Origin: an uncultured Eubacterium sp.
GTDB lineage: Bacteria > Bacillota > Clostridia > Oscillospirales > Acutalibacteraceae
Assembly: GCA_944380545.1 (NCBI GenBank)
Contig: CALWHV010000014.1
Location: 1 to 64,000, forward strand
Reading direction: 5' to 3'
DNA length: 64,000 nucleotides
The notes beneath the pieces are model-generated. The model was not told where the DNA came from, made no database searches, and worked only from the letters and a program-made list of their open reading frames with translations. Of this stretch, positions 27,795-37,295 are shown piece by piece; the first letter of the stretch is position 1; every line of letters begins with the position of its first letter. Both the position numbers and the translations under genes were made by a program.

Positions 27795-28810
27795 TGAACA
27801 GCACTGTTGAGCTTTTAAAAGCCCTGACCGCGCCCGAGGCGGTCTCCGGCTGCGAGGATTCGCTTACCTCTCTTCTTACGGACATTCTTTCCGATTTGGG
27901 AGATGTCACCGTTGATAAAATGAGCAATGTTTTCTGCACCTTCGGCAGCGGCAGGCATTTTCTGCTTGACGCGCATATCGACGAGATCGGCCTTGTTGTC
28001 ACGGATGTAACCGACAGCGGCTATCTTAAGCTTTCCCCCGTCGGCGGGGTGGACAGGCGCTTTCTTCCCGCAAGCGAGGTCGTTGTGCTGTCCGATAAAA
28101 GGCTTCGCGGCGTCGTCTGTGCAATGCCGCCGCATTTAAGGAGCGATAAGAATAAAAAAACCGCGGATTTTTCTCAGCTTGCCATTGATATAGGGATGAG
28201 CGCGCAGGAGGCACGCGCCGCAGTCAAGCCCGGCGACAGAGCGGCGTTTGTTCACCGCTTTGATATTCTGCCCGGCGGGCTCGTGTCTTCAAACTGCCTT
28301 GATAACAGAAGCGGCGCGGCGGCGGTTATTCTGGCGCTTAAAAAGCTGAAAGGCGTTCCGGCTAAAATCACCGCGATGTTTTCTTCACAGGAGGAGGTGG
28401 GGATGCGCGGCGCACAGGCGGGCGCGTTCGCATCGGACGCCGAGGAGGCTATAAGCGTTGATGTTTCCTTCGGCTGGTCTCCGCAGTGCAGCAAAGACGA
28501 CTGCGGTAATCTTTCAGGCGGCGCTATGATAGGATATTCGCCCGTTCTCAGCAGGGATATGTCGGCAGCGCTTGCCGACTGCGCAAAGAGGAACTCCATA
28601 CCCTATCAAAAGGAGGTTATGAGCGGCAGAACCTCCACAACGGCTGATGTGATAGGCGTTTCCCACGGCGGCGTCAAAACGGGTCTCATATCCGTGCCGC
28701 TCAGGTATATGCACACGCCGTCAGAGGTCATAGACCCGGCGGATGTTGAAAGCGCAGCCTCGCTGATTGCAGCTTATATCACGGAAAGGTCGGGTGGTTT
28801 TAATGCTTAA
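27791..28810 (+). CDS. M42 family aminopeptidase (first of a pair)
   Basis: M42 peptidases are zinc or cobalt aminopeptidases forming large tetrahedral complexes that trim short peptides. The 339-residue protein shows the metal ligands in DAHIDEIGLVV and NCLDNRSGAA, the catalytic glutamates in SSQEEVGMRGAQ, a further acidic ligand in SVDVSFG and the histidine near RYMHTPSEVID. All key residues are present. It overlaps murD and its end overlaps the start of a second M42 gene, so the two are translationally coupled. Confidence 0.88.
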   Translation: MMNSTVELLKALTAPEAVSGCEDSLTSLLTDILSDLGDVTVDKMSNVFCTFGSGRHFLLDAHIDEIGLVVTDVTDSGYLKLSPVGGVDRRFLPASEVVVLSDKRLRGVVCAMPPHLRSDKNKKTADFSQLAIDIGMSAQEARAAVKPGDRAAFVHRFDILPGGLVSSNCLDNRSGAAAVILALKKLKGVPAKITAMFSSQEEVGMRGAQAGAFASDAEEAISVDVSFGWSPQCSKDDCGNLSGGAMIGYSPVLSRDMSAALADCAKRNSIPYQKEVMSGRTSTTADVIGVSHGGVKTGLISVPLRYMHTPSEVIDPADVESAASLIAAYITERSGGFNA

Positions 28811-29807
28811 GGAGCTGTGCCTTTTAAACGGCGCGTCCGGCGACGAAACCGCTGTCAGAGATTATATTATTTCGCAGATCAAGGATTTCTGCGAATATAA
28901 AACAGACGCCCTCGGCAGCATAATTGCGTATAAAAAGGGTAAAAAAACGCCTAAAAACAGGGTGATGCTCAGCGCACATATGGACGAGGTCGGCTTCATC
29001 GTCACATCGGTCACGGACGAGGGCTTTTTGAAATTCGCCCCTGTGGGCGGCATAAATCCCGAAAATGCGTTAACACGCCGCGTCAGCATAAACGGCAATA
29101 TCGGCGTTATCGGCGCAAAGCCCGTCCATCTAATGAAATCGGGCGAAAAGGACGAGCCTCCGGCGTTTTCCGATATGCTTATAGATATCGGAGTCTCCTG
29201 CCGCAGCGATGCGCTCAAATATGCCTGCGAGGGCGATTATGCTTATTTTTCGTCCGATTACGCCGAGCTCGGCGGCGGATATATAAAGTCAAAGGCGCTT
29301 GATGACAGGATCGGCTGTATGCTGCTTATCGAGCTCATCCGCTCTGAGCTTGAATACGACACTTATTTTTGCTTTAACACGCAGGAGGAGGTCGGTCTGC
29401 GCGGCGCTCAGTGTACGGCGTTTGATGTAAAGCCGGATATCGCCGTAGTGCTTGAAGCTACCACCGCCGCCGATATAGAGGGCGTTGACGGCTCGGAGCG
29501 CTGCTGCATCCTCGGCAAAGGCCCCGTTGTGTCCTATATGGACTCCCGCACGGTCTACGACCGCGGCTTGTATTCTCTCGCGCTCGATGTTGCAAAGGAT
29601 AACGGTATTCCCGTTCAAACAAAAACCGTTATCGCTGGCGGCAATGACGCCGGCGCTATACAGACATCCGCGGGCGGCTGCCGAACCGCCGCTGTTTCCG
29701 TGCCGTGCAGGTATATCCACAGCGCAGCCTGCGTGGTTAAAAAAAGCGATATCGAGAGCACAAGGGCTTTCCTTGCCCCGTTTTTAAACAGGCTTTATGA
29801 TTTGTAA
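28803..29807 (+). CDS. M42 family aminopeptidase (second of a pair)
   Basis: A 334-residue paralogue of the preceding peptidase, with SAHMDEVGFIVT, KALDDRIGCMLL, NTQEEVGLRGAQ, VVLEATTAADIEG and RYIHSAACVVKK. The metal and catalytic residues are all present, but VVLEA replaces the SVDVS acidic ligand of the first protein, so metal use or specificity may differ. I start at ATG 28803; it overlaps the first peptidase by eight bases. M42 genes often occur in adjacent copies and can build mixed complexes. Confidence 0.87.
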   Translation: MLKELCLLNGASGDETAVRDYIISQIKDFCEYKTDALGSIIAYKKGKKTPKNRVMLSAHMDEVGFIVTSVTDEGFLKFAPVGGINPENALTRRVSINGNIGVIGAKPVHLMKSGEKDEPPAFSDMLIDIGVSCRSDALKYACEGDYAYFSSDYAELGGGYIKSKALDDRIGCMLLIELIRSELEYDTYFCFNTQEEVGLRGAQCTAFDVKPDIAVVLEATTAADIEGVDGSERCCILGKGPVVSYMDSRTVYDRGLYSLALDVAKDNGIPVQTKTVIAGGNDAGAIQTSAGGCRTAAVSVPCRYIHSAACVVKKSDIESTRAFLAPFLNRLYDL

Positions 29808-30513
29808 GCTTACGGATGATTTCGAGATAAGGAAGTTCCCGCAGGAGAGCATTTACCTCGTGCGCATAGCCTCCCTTGCGTCGGTATACGGCTTTTCCCA
29901 TGATTTTGCCGCCTTTTTTGCACAGTATACCAACGGCGCGTGTACTGCTGTCATATCCTATCTTGACGGCAGCGCAACGCTCGCCGCTCTTGACAGCGCC
30001 GATTTTGAGGAGCTTTCTATGTTCTTTTCGGCAAAGGGCTTTTCCTCTCTTTTGTGCTCGGCAGACTTTGACTCGTTTCAAAGCTATGAAACCGGCGTTA
30101 TAATGTCGGCGCGCGGCGGCGCGAAATATTCGGGCGGCGCACGCCTTGCCGAGGATTACGAAACGCTTATGCGCGTGTTTGAGCTTTCCGGCGCACCGGG
30201 GGATTTCAAATGCTGGTATGCAGATATTAAAAGGCGTATCAGCCGGCACGGCGCGCTCTGCGCCGTTTCATTCAGCGAAAATACCGTTGCCTCCTGCGCC
30301 GTTTTTTCAAATATTGCAAACGGCGGCGCGGTTTTAAGCTGTGTTGCAACAGCGCCGGAATTTCGCGGCAGGGGTCTTGCTTCGGATTGCGTAAGGCTGC
30401 TTTTGTCCGAGGCTTCGCAAACCGTCTATCTTATGCGGGAGGACGGCAAAAACGAGTCGTTTTACACAAAACTCGGATTTAAAAATACAGGCAGATGGAG
30501 AATTTATCAATGA
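29797..30513 (+). CDS. GNAT family N-acetyltransferase
   Basis: The 238-residue protein has a C-terminal GNAT fold, with the acetyl-CoA loop as VATAPEFRGRGLASDCVRLL and the end YTKLGFKNTGRWRIYQ. The N-terminal half is less conserved, perhaps a second, degenerate GNAT-like half. The substrate is not predictable. It overlaps both neighbours (the M42 peptidase by 11 bases and the PLP lyase by four), so it belongs to this operon. Confidence 0.8.
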   Translation: MICKLTDDFEIRKFPQESIYLVRIASLASVYGFSHDFAAFFAQYTNGACTAVISYLDGSATLAALDSADFEELSMFFSAKGFSSLLCSADFDSFQSYETGVIMSARGGAKYSGGARLAEDYETLMRVFELSGAPGDFKCWYADIKRRISRHGALCAVSFSENTVASCAVFSNIANGGAVLSCVATAPEFRGRGLASDCVRLLLSEASQTVYLMREDGKNESFYTKLGFKNTGRWRIYQ

Positions 30514-31775
30514 CGCCTTTTTTTGATATTGATGAAAAGATTCGGTCGGCGGCTGCGGCGGCTATGAAAAAAGCCGAAAAGCAGTTTGCCGCTATAGAGG
30601 AAGTAACGGAGTATAACCAGCAAAAGGTTATTTCCGCGTTTATTCGCCACGGAGTTTCGGAAAGCCATTTCACCGGCACCACGGGCTACGGCTACGGCGA
30701 CCGCGGGCGCGATACGCTCGATAAGATATGGGCGGATGTTTTCGGCGCGGAGGACGCGCTTGTGCGCCATAATTTCACCTGCGGCACGCATACTCTCGCA
30801 ACAGCTCTCTTCGGCGTGCTCAGGCCGGGCGATAAGATGCTTGCCGTTACAGGCACGCCGTACGACACCATCCATTCCGTTATAGGCATTTCAGGCAGCG
30901 GTATGGGCTCGCTAAAAGATTTCGGTATATCCTACTCTGAAGTGCCTTTGGCGAACGGCAGACCGGATTACGAGGCTATCGAAAAAGCTGTGGACGGCAG
31001 CGTAACGATGGTCTATATTCAGCGCAGCAGGGGATACGAGCTTCGCCCCAGCCTGCTTATCGAGGACATAAAAAGAATCGCAGAGATTTCAAAGCGCAAA
31101 AATCCGTCCGTTATCGTTATGGTCGATAACTGCTACGGCGAATTTGTTGAAAGGCTTGAGCCGTGCGATGTGGGCGCGGATATCGCCGCGGGAAGCCTTA
31201 TCAAAAACGCAGGCGGCGGAATGGCGCGCACGGGCGGCTATATCTGCGGCAGAAAAGAGCTTGTTGAAAAATGCGCGTACAGGCTCACCACTCCCGGTCT
31301 CGGAAAGGAGGTCGGCTGCACTCTCGGTATGAACCGCGAGCTTTATATGGGGCTTTTCTACGCGCCCCACACAGTCGGTGAAGCCTTAAAGGGCGCAGTT
31401 TTTTCGTCCGCGCTCTTCTCAAACTTCGGCTTTGACACAACGCCGGCTTATGACGCGCCGCGCGGCGACATCGTGCAGTCGCTCGGCCTCGGAAACGAGG
31501 AAAGGCTCGTCGCCTTCTGTCAGGGAGTGCAAAGCGGCAGCCCGATAGACAGCTTCGTCTTGCCCGAACCCTGGGATATGCCGGGGTACGACAGCAAGGT
31601 GGTTATGGCGGCGGGCGCTTTCACGATGGGCTCGTCTATCGAGCTGTCGGCAGACGCGCCTATTCGCGAGCCGTATTACGCCTGGATGCAGGGCGGCTTA
31701 ACATTCCACAGTGCAAAGCTATGCGCAATGCTTGCGGCTCAGAAAATGCTGGAGGAGGGTCTGCTTGAAATATAA
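30510..31775 (+). CDS. PLP-dependent methionine gamma-lyase family protein
   Basis: This 421-residue protein belongs to the Met_gamma_lyase Pfam family (PF06838), historically annotated as an aluminium resistance protein. It is a fold type I PLP enzyme, with VTGTPYDTIHSVIG for phosphate contacts, MVDNCYGEFVE, and the PLP lysine in GSLIKNAGGGMARTGGYI. The true reaction is not settled for the family. I choose ATG 30510 (after GGAG) over an in-frame ATG at 30495. Confidence 0.85.
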   Translation: MTPFFDIDEKIRSAAAAAMKKAEKQFAAIEEVTEYNQQKVISAFIRHGVSESHFTGTTGYGYGDRGRDTLDKIWADVFGAEDALVRHNFTCGTHTLATALFGVLRPGDKMLAVTGTPYDTIHSVIGISGSGMGSLKDFGISYSEVPLANGRPDYEAIEKAVDGSVTMVYIQRSRGYELRPSLLIEDIKRIAEISKRKNPSVIVMVDNCYGEFVERLEPCDVGADIAAGSLIKNAGGGMARTGGYICGRKELVEKCAYRLTTPGLGKEVGCTLGMNRELYMGLFYAPHTVGEALKGAVFSSALFSNFGFDTTPAYDAPRGDIVQSLGLGNEERLVAFCQGVQSGSPIDSFVLPEPWDMPGYDSKVVMAAGAFTMGSSIELSADAPIREPYYAWMQGGLTFHSAKLCAMLAAQKMLEEGLLEI

Positions 31776-32484
31776 TTATACGGGCATCAGCCCGAAAACG
31801 ATAGAGCTTTTGTCGCTCAACAGATATAACGATTCAAAGGCTTTTTATGAGGAGCATAAAAAAGAGCTCAAAGAGGGCGCAACCGTGCCTATGCGCCAGC
31901 TTGTGCTCGATCTTTCCGATATCCTGTGCGATATGGACCCGCTTATGGATACCGATCCCACATATATCGTTTCCCGCATCAGATGTGATACGCGGCGTAC
32001 CAAAAACAAGCTGCTTTACCGCGAAAATCTCTGGGTGATGCTTCGCCGCAACAAATTTCAGTATCCCTTCGCACCGTTTTACTGGTTTGAATTCAAGCCC
32101 GGCGCGTACGCCTACGGGTTAGGGCTGTGGACTGCAAGGCCGGTTCAGTTTGACGAGGTGCGAAAGCTGATCTTAAAAGAGCCTAAGCGCTGGCTCAATG
32201 CCGTTGAGGCGGCGGAAAAGGCCGGGCTTGACTACGCCTGCGACGAGTTTTATAAAAAAGACCGCATACCCGGCGCGCCGGCCGAGCTGCAGATGTATTT
32301 AAACGCCAAAAACGCCGTTTTTTGCACCTGGAAAACAGATATGGAAACCATCGCCACCACAAAAATAGTGGACGATATGCGAAAAATGCTCAAAACATCA
32401 AGACCGATGTACGAGTTTTTGATAGAGGCTTACGACAACGCTTTTAACGAGGGACTTATAAATGCAGACTATTATAAAAGATGA
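31765..32484 (+). CDS. DUF2461 family protein
   Basis: A 239-residue protein of the DUF2461 family. Recognisable pieces are SRIRCDTRRTKNKLLYREN-like text near residue 75 and PFYWFEFKPGAYAYGLGLW in the centre, then ILKEPKRWL and the C-terminal TSRPMYEFL. The function is unknown; the domain is widespread in bacteria and fungi. The start is TTG 31765, with GGAGGAGGG seven bases upstream, and it overlaps the preceding gene by 11 bases. Confidence 0.85.
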   Translation: MKYNYTGISPKTIELLSLNRYNDSKAFYEEHKKELKEGATVPMRQLVLDLSDILCDMDPLMDTDPTYIVSRIRCDTRRTKNKLLYRENLWVMLRRNKFQYPFAPFYWFEFKPGAYAYGLGLWTARPVQFDEVRKLILKEPKRWLNAVEAAEKAGLDYACDEFYKKDRIPGAPAELQMYLNAKNAVFCTWKTDMETIATTKIVDDMRKMLKTSRPMYEFLIEAYDNAFNEGLINADYYKR

Positions 32485-33970
32485 GCTGTTAAAGCTTAAA
32501 AGCGGCAGCGATATTCGCGGCTGTGCCGTTGAAACAAAAGAGGAAAAGGTCACGCTGAGCGATGAGGTCGTCGGCAGCGTCTGCACCGCCTTTGCCCGCT
32601 GGTACAGGGCAAAATTCAAGGATGAAGATTTGAAGATTGCGGTGGGGCACGATTCGCGCATCTCCGCCGAGAGAATAAAAAAAGCCGCGGTTGAGGCGTT
32701 TATGCGCGAGGGCGCGTTTGTTTACGACTGCGGTCTCTGCGCCACGCCTGCTATGTTTATGGCGGTCGTCTCCGATATAAAGGCGGACGCCTCGCTTGAA
32801 ATCACGGCGTCCCACCATCCTTATCAGAAAAACGGGCTCAAATTCTTCATCCCGCGCGGCGGCCTTGAAGGCACTGAGGTGAGCGAGATACTTGAGCTTG
32901 CGTATGATATTGAACCGGGCAAGCGCAGCGGCAAGGTTGTTGAATATGATTTTATGAGCGTCTATTCCGCTCATTTAAGAGAAGTGATTAAAAGCTTTGC
33001 CGATTTGGGCGAGGAGCCGCTCAAGGGCCTTAAGATCTCGGTCGATTCCGGAAACGGAGCAGGCGGCTTTTACGCCGAAAAGGTGCTTTCGCCTCTCGGC
33101 GCCGATGTTTCGGGCAGCAGATTTTCCGAGCCGGACGGTATGTTTCCGAATCATATTCCTAATCCCGAAAATGAAAAAGCAATGGAATCGGCGCGCGATA
33201 TGGTGCTTTCAACAGGCTCGGACATAGGCATTGTATTTGACACGGATGTGGACCGTATGGGCTGCGTCAGCTCCGACGGCAGAGAGATTAACCGCAACCG
33301 CCTCGTTGCTCTTGCAAGCGCAATCGCGCTTCGTGACGAGCCCGGCGGCACCGTCGTTACGGACAGCCTTACCTCGGACGGGCTTCGTGATTTTATAGAA
33401 AATGAGCTCGGCGGCAAGCAGCTCAGGTTCAAGCGAGGCTACCGAAATGTTATTGATAAGGCGATAGAGCTAAACAGCAGCGGCGTAAATTGCCCGCTTG
33501 CTATTGAAACAAGCGGCCACGCCGCGCTTAGGGAAAATTATTTTCTGGACGACGGCGCCTATCTCGCCGCTAAGATCATCGCTCTTGCCGCAAGGCTCAA
33601 AAAGCAGGGCGGCGACATATGCTCGCTTATTTCTGCGCTCAAAGAGCCGCAGGAGAGCATAGAGGTGCGCGTACCGATTTTGTTTGACGATTTTGCCGCG
33701 TACGGAAAATCCGTTATAGACCGCCTCGGCGCATACGCCGCCAACAAGGCGGGCTGGCATATCGAAAAGGAAAATTACGAGGGCGTCAGAATAAATTTCA
33801 GCGGCGGCTGGTTCCTTCTTCGCCTTTCCGTTCACGACCCGATTCTGCCTCTCAATATAGAATGTGAAGAAAAGGGCGCCGCCGCGCCGGTGCTTGAAGA
33901 GATAGATAATTTCCTTTCCGGCTTTGAGATGCTTGATCTCAGCGGATTTAACAAGGTGAAAAATGATTGA
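32462..33970 (+). CDS. Phosphohexomutase (phosphomannomutase/phosphoglucomutase)
   Basis: The 502-residue alpha-D-phosphohexomutase has the phosphoserine loop EITASHHPYQKNGLKFF, the magnesium loop FDTDVDRMGC, and the sugar-binding AIETSGHAALRENYFLDDGAYLAAKI (in part). It interconverts hexose 1- and 6-phosphates; which sugar it uses cannot be told from the sequence. The N-terminal half is slightly unusual, with a segment starting KEEKVTLSDEV. It overlaps DUF2461 by 23 bases and addB by eight. Confidence 0.88.
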   Translation: MQTIIKDELLKLKSGSDIRGCAVETKEEKVTLSDEVVGSVCTAFARWYRAKFKDEDLKIAVGHDSRISAERIKKAAVEAFMREGAFVYDCGLCATPAMFMAVVSDIKADASLEITASHHPYQKNGLKFFIPRGGLEGTEVSEILELAYDIEPGKRSGKVVEYDFMSVYSAHLREVIKSFADLGEEPLKGLKISVDSGNGAGGFYAEKVLSPLGADVSGSRFSEPDGMFPNHIPNPENEKAMESARDMVLSTGSDIGIVFDTDVDRMGCVSSDGREINRNRLVALASAIALRDEPGGTVVTDSLTSDGLRDFIENELGGKQLRFKRGYRNVIDKAIELNSSGVNCPLAIETSGHAALRENYFLDDGAYLAAKIIALAARLKKQGGDICSLISALKEPQESIEVRVPILFDDFAAYGKSVIDRLGAYAANKAGWHIEKENYEGVRINFSGGWFLLRLSVHDPILPLNIECEEKGAAAPVLEEIDNFLSGFEMLDLSGFNKVKND

Positions 33971-36900
33971 GCTTATTTACGGCCGCTCCGGCAGCGGCAA
34001 AACCGAATACTGCCTTGATACCGCCTGCGCGCTCGCTCAGAGCGGTGTTGGCGAGATTCTGTTTATAACGCCGGAGCAGTATAATTTCACGGCTGAAAAA
34101 AAGCTGCTCTCCCGCCTCGGCGAGAGCGGCGCAAAAAGCGTTGAATGTTTTTCCTTTTCCAGCCTTTCGTCGGAGCTAAAGCGCATCTGCGGGGCGGATG
34201 CGCTGCCTCTTCTTTCAAAGGGCGCAAGAGCCGTTTTGATGAAAAAAGCCGTTGAGCTCGTGCACGGCGAGCTTACCGTTTTCAATTCAAAAACAAGCAC
34301 GCTTTCCTTTATCACGGCAATGACGGATATTTACGAGGAGATGCGCTCGTGCGAAAAAACCTGGCAGGACATAAAAAGAGCCGGCGAGGCTGTTGATAAA
34401 AAGCCTTTAAGCTCAAAGCTCTGCGATATTTCCGCCGTTATGAAAAAATATGAGGAGCTGCTTTCAAATTCCTATTTTGACCCGGCGGACGAGCTTTCAC
34501 GCCTGTATTCAAGGCTATGCGAAACCCGCTATTTCAGCGGAAAAACCGTTATAATAGACGGCTTCAACGGCTTTGTTGCAAACGAGTTTAAAATCGTTGA
34601 GCTTATTCTTTCACAGGCGCAGAATGTTTATATCACGCTCGCGTGCGACGGCGATTCAATAGATGACGAGCACGGCCTTTTCGGCTACATAAATAAAACG
34701 GCGGCATCCGTAGTAAGGACGGCGCGCGAAATCGGAAAGTCGCTCGGCACCGTTTTGCTTCGGGAAAATAAAAGAGCCGCAAATATTGATATAAAAAGAG
34801 CGCAGGAGAATATTTATTCTAAGGCGCCGCAGTCGTTTGGCGACGCACCGGAAAATATCTGCGTTTACAGCGGCGAGAGCGTTGCCGATGAGTGCGACTT
34901 TGCCGCCCTCACAATAAAAAAGCTTCTGCGCGCAGGCGCCAAGGCAGGCGATATAGCCGTTATCTGCCGCGATATGGAAAAGTATTCGGGCGAGCTTTCC
35001 TTTGCCTTTAAAAAGTATGAGGTGCCGTTTTTCGACGATGAGCGCCAGTCCGTTTCCACGCAGCCGGTTTCGGCGTTCGTCAGGTATCTTTTTCGCTGCG
35101 TTATATATTCGTACAGGTCAGAGGATGTGCTCTGCCTTGCAAAAACAGGCCTTACGGGGCTTTCGCGCGAAGAGATAAACGCGCTTGAAAACTATGCGTT
35201 CGTCTGGGATATTACCGGCGTAAGAAAATGGAACGCGCCTTTCGTAAACGCTCCCGCAGGCTTTAAGGGAACGCTTGATGAAAGCGATAAGCGTCAGCTT
35301 GAGCGGCTCAACTCATCGCGCGAATATCTTATCTCGCGTCTTAATGATTTTAAAAAAGCCGTTTCAGGTGCAAACGCGCGGCAGATAAGCGCCGCCGTCT
35401 ATAACGCGCTTATTTCTTTTTCCGCGGATAAAAAGCTGAGGCTTCTTGCGCGGGAGCTCAATTCATACGGCAGAAATGTGCTTGCAAACGAGCAGAACCG
35501 CGTGTGGGATCTTCTTATGGAGATGCTCACAGAGCTTGCCGCTGTCTGCGGCGAGGAGCAGATTTCAGCCGCGGATTATTTTGAGCTTTTCACGGTGATG
35601 CTTCAAACGGAGGATCTCGGCGTTCTTCCGCAGGGCATAGACTGCGTCCAGTTCGGCGCGGCTGACAGGATAAGAGCCGATTCGCCCTCGGTCGTCTTTA
35701 TTCTCGGCGCAACGCAGGGCGAGTTCCCGAAGGTCTTTTCTGGCGGCGGCATATTGTCCGATGCCGACAGGATAATTTTAAGCGAAAATGATTTTCGCCT
35801 CTATTCGTTCGGCGAAACACTCAATATACAGGAGCGCTTTTTTGCCTATTCCGCTGTGTGCGCGGCGCGCGAAAGGCTTTTCGTCAGCTATTCCAGGTCT
35901 GGCCTTAACACATCGCCGTCCTCGCTCATCACCTCGCTTATCTCCGTTTTTCCGAATATGCGCGTCCTGCGCCGTCGGGATATTGAGCCGCAGGAGCTCA
36001 TAGAGAGCAGGGAGAGCGCGTTTGAACTTATGTCGTCAGTTTTTGAGGAAAACACGCCTCTTTCCGCATCGCTCAAAAAGTTTTTCGAGAGGGACGGCCG
36101 CTATAAAGCCGTAGAGCGTATGTTCAGCAACGAGGATATGCGGATAACGAACAGCGATAACGCCGTTTCGCTTTTCGGCAGGGATATGTATCTCTCCGCC
36201 TCCAAGATAGATGATTATTTCAGCTGCCCGTTCAGATATTTCTGCAAATTCGGCCTTTCTGCGCGCCCGCTTCAAAAGGCGCAGCTCGGAGCTATGCAAA
36301 CTGGAAATGTTATCCATTATGTTCTGGAGCATCTGCTTTCCGAATGGGAGCCGGAAAAGCTTGCCGAGTGCAGCGAATCACAGATAGCCGTCAAGGTAAA
36401 TAAGCATCTCAACGACTATTTTGAAAACGAGCTGAGCGACACATCGGAGCTCAACAGCCGCTTCAGGTATCAGTTTATGCGCATATCGCGCATACTTTGC
36501 TCCGTCGTTTTGCAGCTTGCCCGCGAATTTTCGCAAAGCTCGTTCGTTCCCGCCGCGTTTGAGCTCAAGATCGATAAGGACGGCGATGTGCAGCCGCCCG
36601 TTATCAGGCTTGAAAACGGCTCCGTCAGGATACGCGGCGCGGTGGACAGAGTTGATGTCCTCGATAAAAACGGCACTCGGTATATCAGGGTGGTGGATTA
36701 TAAATCCGGCACAAAGAAGTTTCATCTTTACGATGTTCTTTACGGCCTCAATCTTCAGATGTTCGTCTATCTCTTTTCACTTTGCGCCGATAAAAGCAGC
36801 AGGTTTTCCGGCGTGCCGGCTGGCGTTCTTTATATGCACGCGCTCAGGAAGATATATGATGTTGAAAGCGCTGACGCCCGGCAGGAGATAGAGGAAAAGA

Positions 36901-37295
36901 CCAAAAACGACCTTTGTATGTTCGGCGTTGTGCTTTATGATGAAAAGCACGATATACTTGACGATATGGAGCACGGCGTTGAGGGCAGGTACATTCCCGT
37001 CACAAGAAACGGCGGCGAGGTCACCGGCTGCTTTGCCTCTCTTGAGGGGCTCGGCAGGATAGCGAGAAAAATAAACAGCCTCGTTGCCGAAATGGGCAAC
37101 AGGCTCCACGGCGGGTATATTGCCCAGTATCCCATAAACAACAGCGACCACGATAAAACCTGCGAATGGTGCGATTACCGCGATGTCTGCGCAAACAGGC
37201 GCGCTCTCACAAAGCACGAGATAAGCTCGTTTACCGATAAGCGCGTTATAGAAATTCTTGAAAGCGAGGAAAACAGCGATGCTGAAGTGGACTGA
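33963..37295 (+). CDS. addB: ATP-dependent helicase/nuclease subunit B (AddB)
   Basis: AddB is the second subunit of AddAB, which processes double-strand ends for RecA-mediated repair. The 1110-residue protein has Walker A GRSGSGKTEYCLD near residue 6, an inactive-helicase fold, and a C-terminal nuclease with VDYKSGTKKFHLYDVLYGL. Iron-sulfur cysteines are seen in FSCPFRYFCKFG (first ligand) and KTCEWCDYRDVCANR (last three). The length is normal (about 1150). The start ATG overlaps the mutase stop. Confidence 0.93.
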   Translation: MIELIYGRSGSGKTEYCLDTACALAQSGVGEILFITPEQYNFTAEKKLLSRLGESGAKSVECFSFSSLSSELKRICGADALPLLSKGARAVLMKKAVELVHGELTVFNSKTSTLSFITAMTDIYEEMRSCEKTWQDIKRAGEAVDKKPLSSKLCDISAVMKKYEELLSNSYFDPADELSRLYSRLCETRYFSGKTVIIDGFNGFVANEFKIVELILSQAQNVYITLACDGDSIDDEHGLFGYINKTAASVVRTAREIGKSLGTVLLRENKRAANIDIKRAQENIYSKAPQSFGDAPENICVYSGESVADECDFAALTIKKLLRAGAKAGDIAVICRDMEKYSGELSFAFKKYEVPFFDDERQSVSTQPVSAFVRYLFRCVIYSYRSEDVLCLAKTGLTGLSREEINALENYAFVWDITGVRKWNAPFVNAPAGFKGTLDESDKRQLERLNSSREYLISRLNDFKKAVSGANARQISAAVYNALISFSADKKLRLLARELNSYGRNVLANEQNRVWDLLMEMLTELAAVCGEEQISAADYFELFTVMLQTEDLGVLPQGIDCVQFGAADRIRADSPSVVFILGATQGEFPKVFSGGGILSDADRIILSENDFRLYSFGETLNIQERFFAYSAVCAARERLFVSYSRSGLNTSPSSLITSLISVFPNMRVLRRRDIEPQELIESRESAFELMSSVFEENTPLSASLKKFFERDGRYKAVERMFSNEDMRITNSDNAVSLFGRDMYLSASKIDDYFSCPFRYFCKFGLSARPLQKAQLGAMQTGNVIHYVLEHLLSEWEPEKLAECSESQIAVKVNKHLNDYFENELSDTSELNSRFRYQFMRISRILCSVVLQLAREFSQSSFVPAAFELKIDKDGDVQPPVIRLENGSVRIRGAVDRVDVLDKNGTRYIRVVDYKSGTKKFHLYDVLYGLNLQMFVYLFSLCADKSSRFSGVPAGVLYMHALRKIYDVESADARQEIEEKTKNDLCMFGVVLYDEKHDILDDMEHGVEGRYIPVTRNGGEVTGCFASLEGLGRIARKINSLVAEMGNRLHGGYIAQYPINNSDHDKTCEWCDYRDVCANRRALTKHEISSFTDKRVIEILESEENSDAEVD

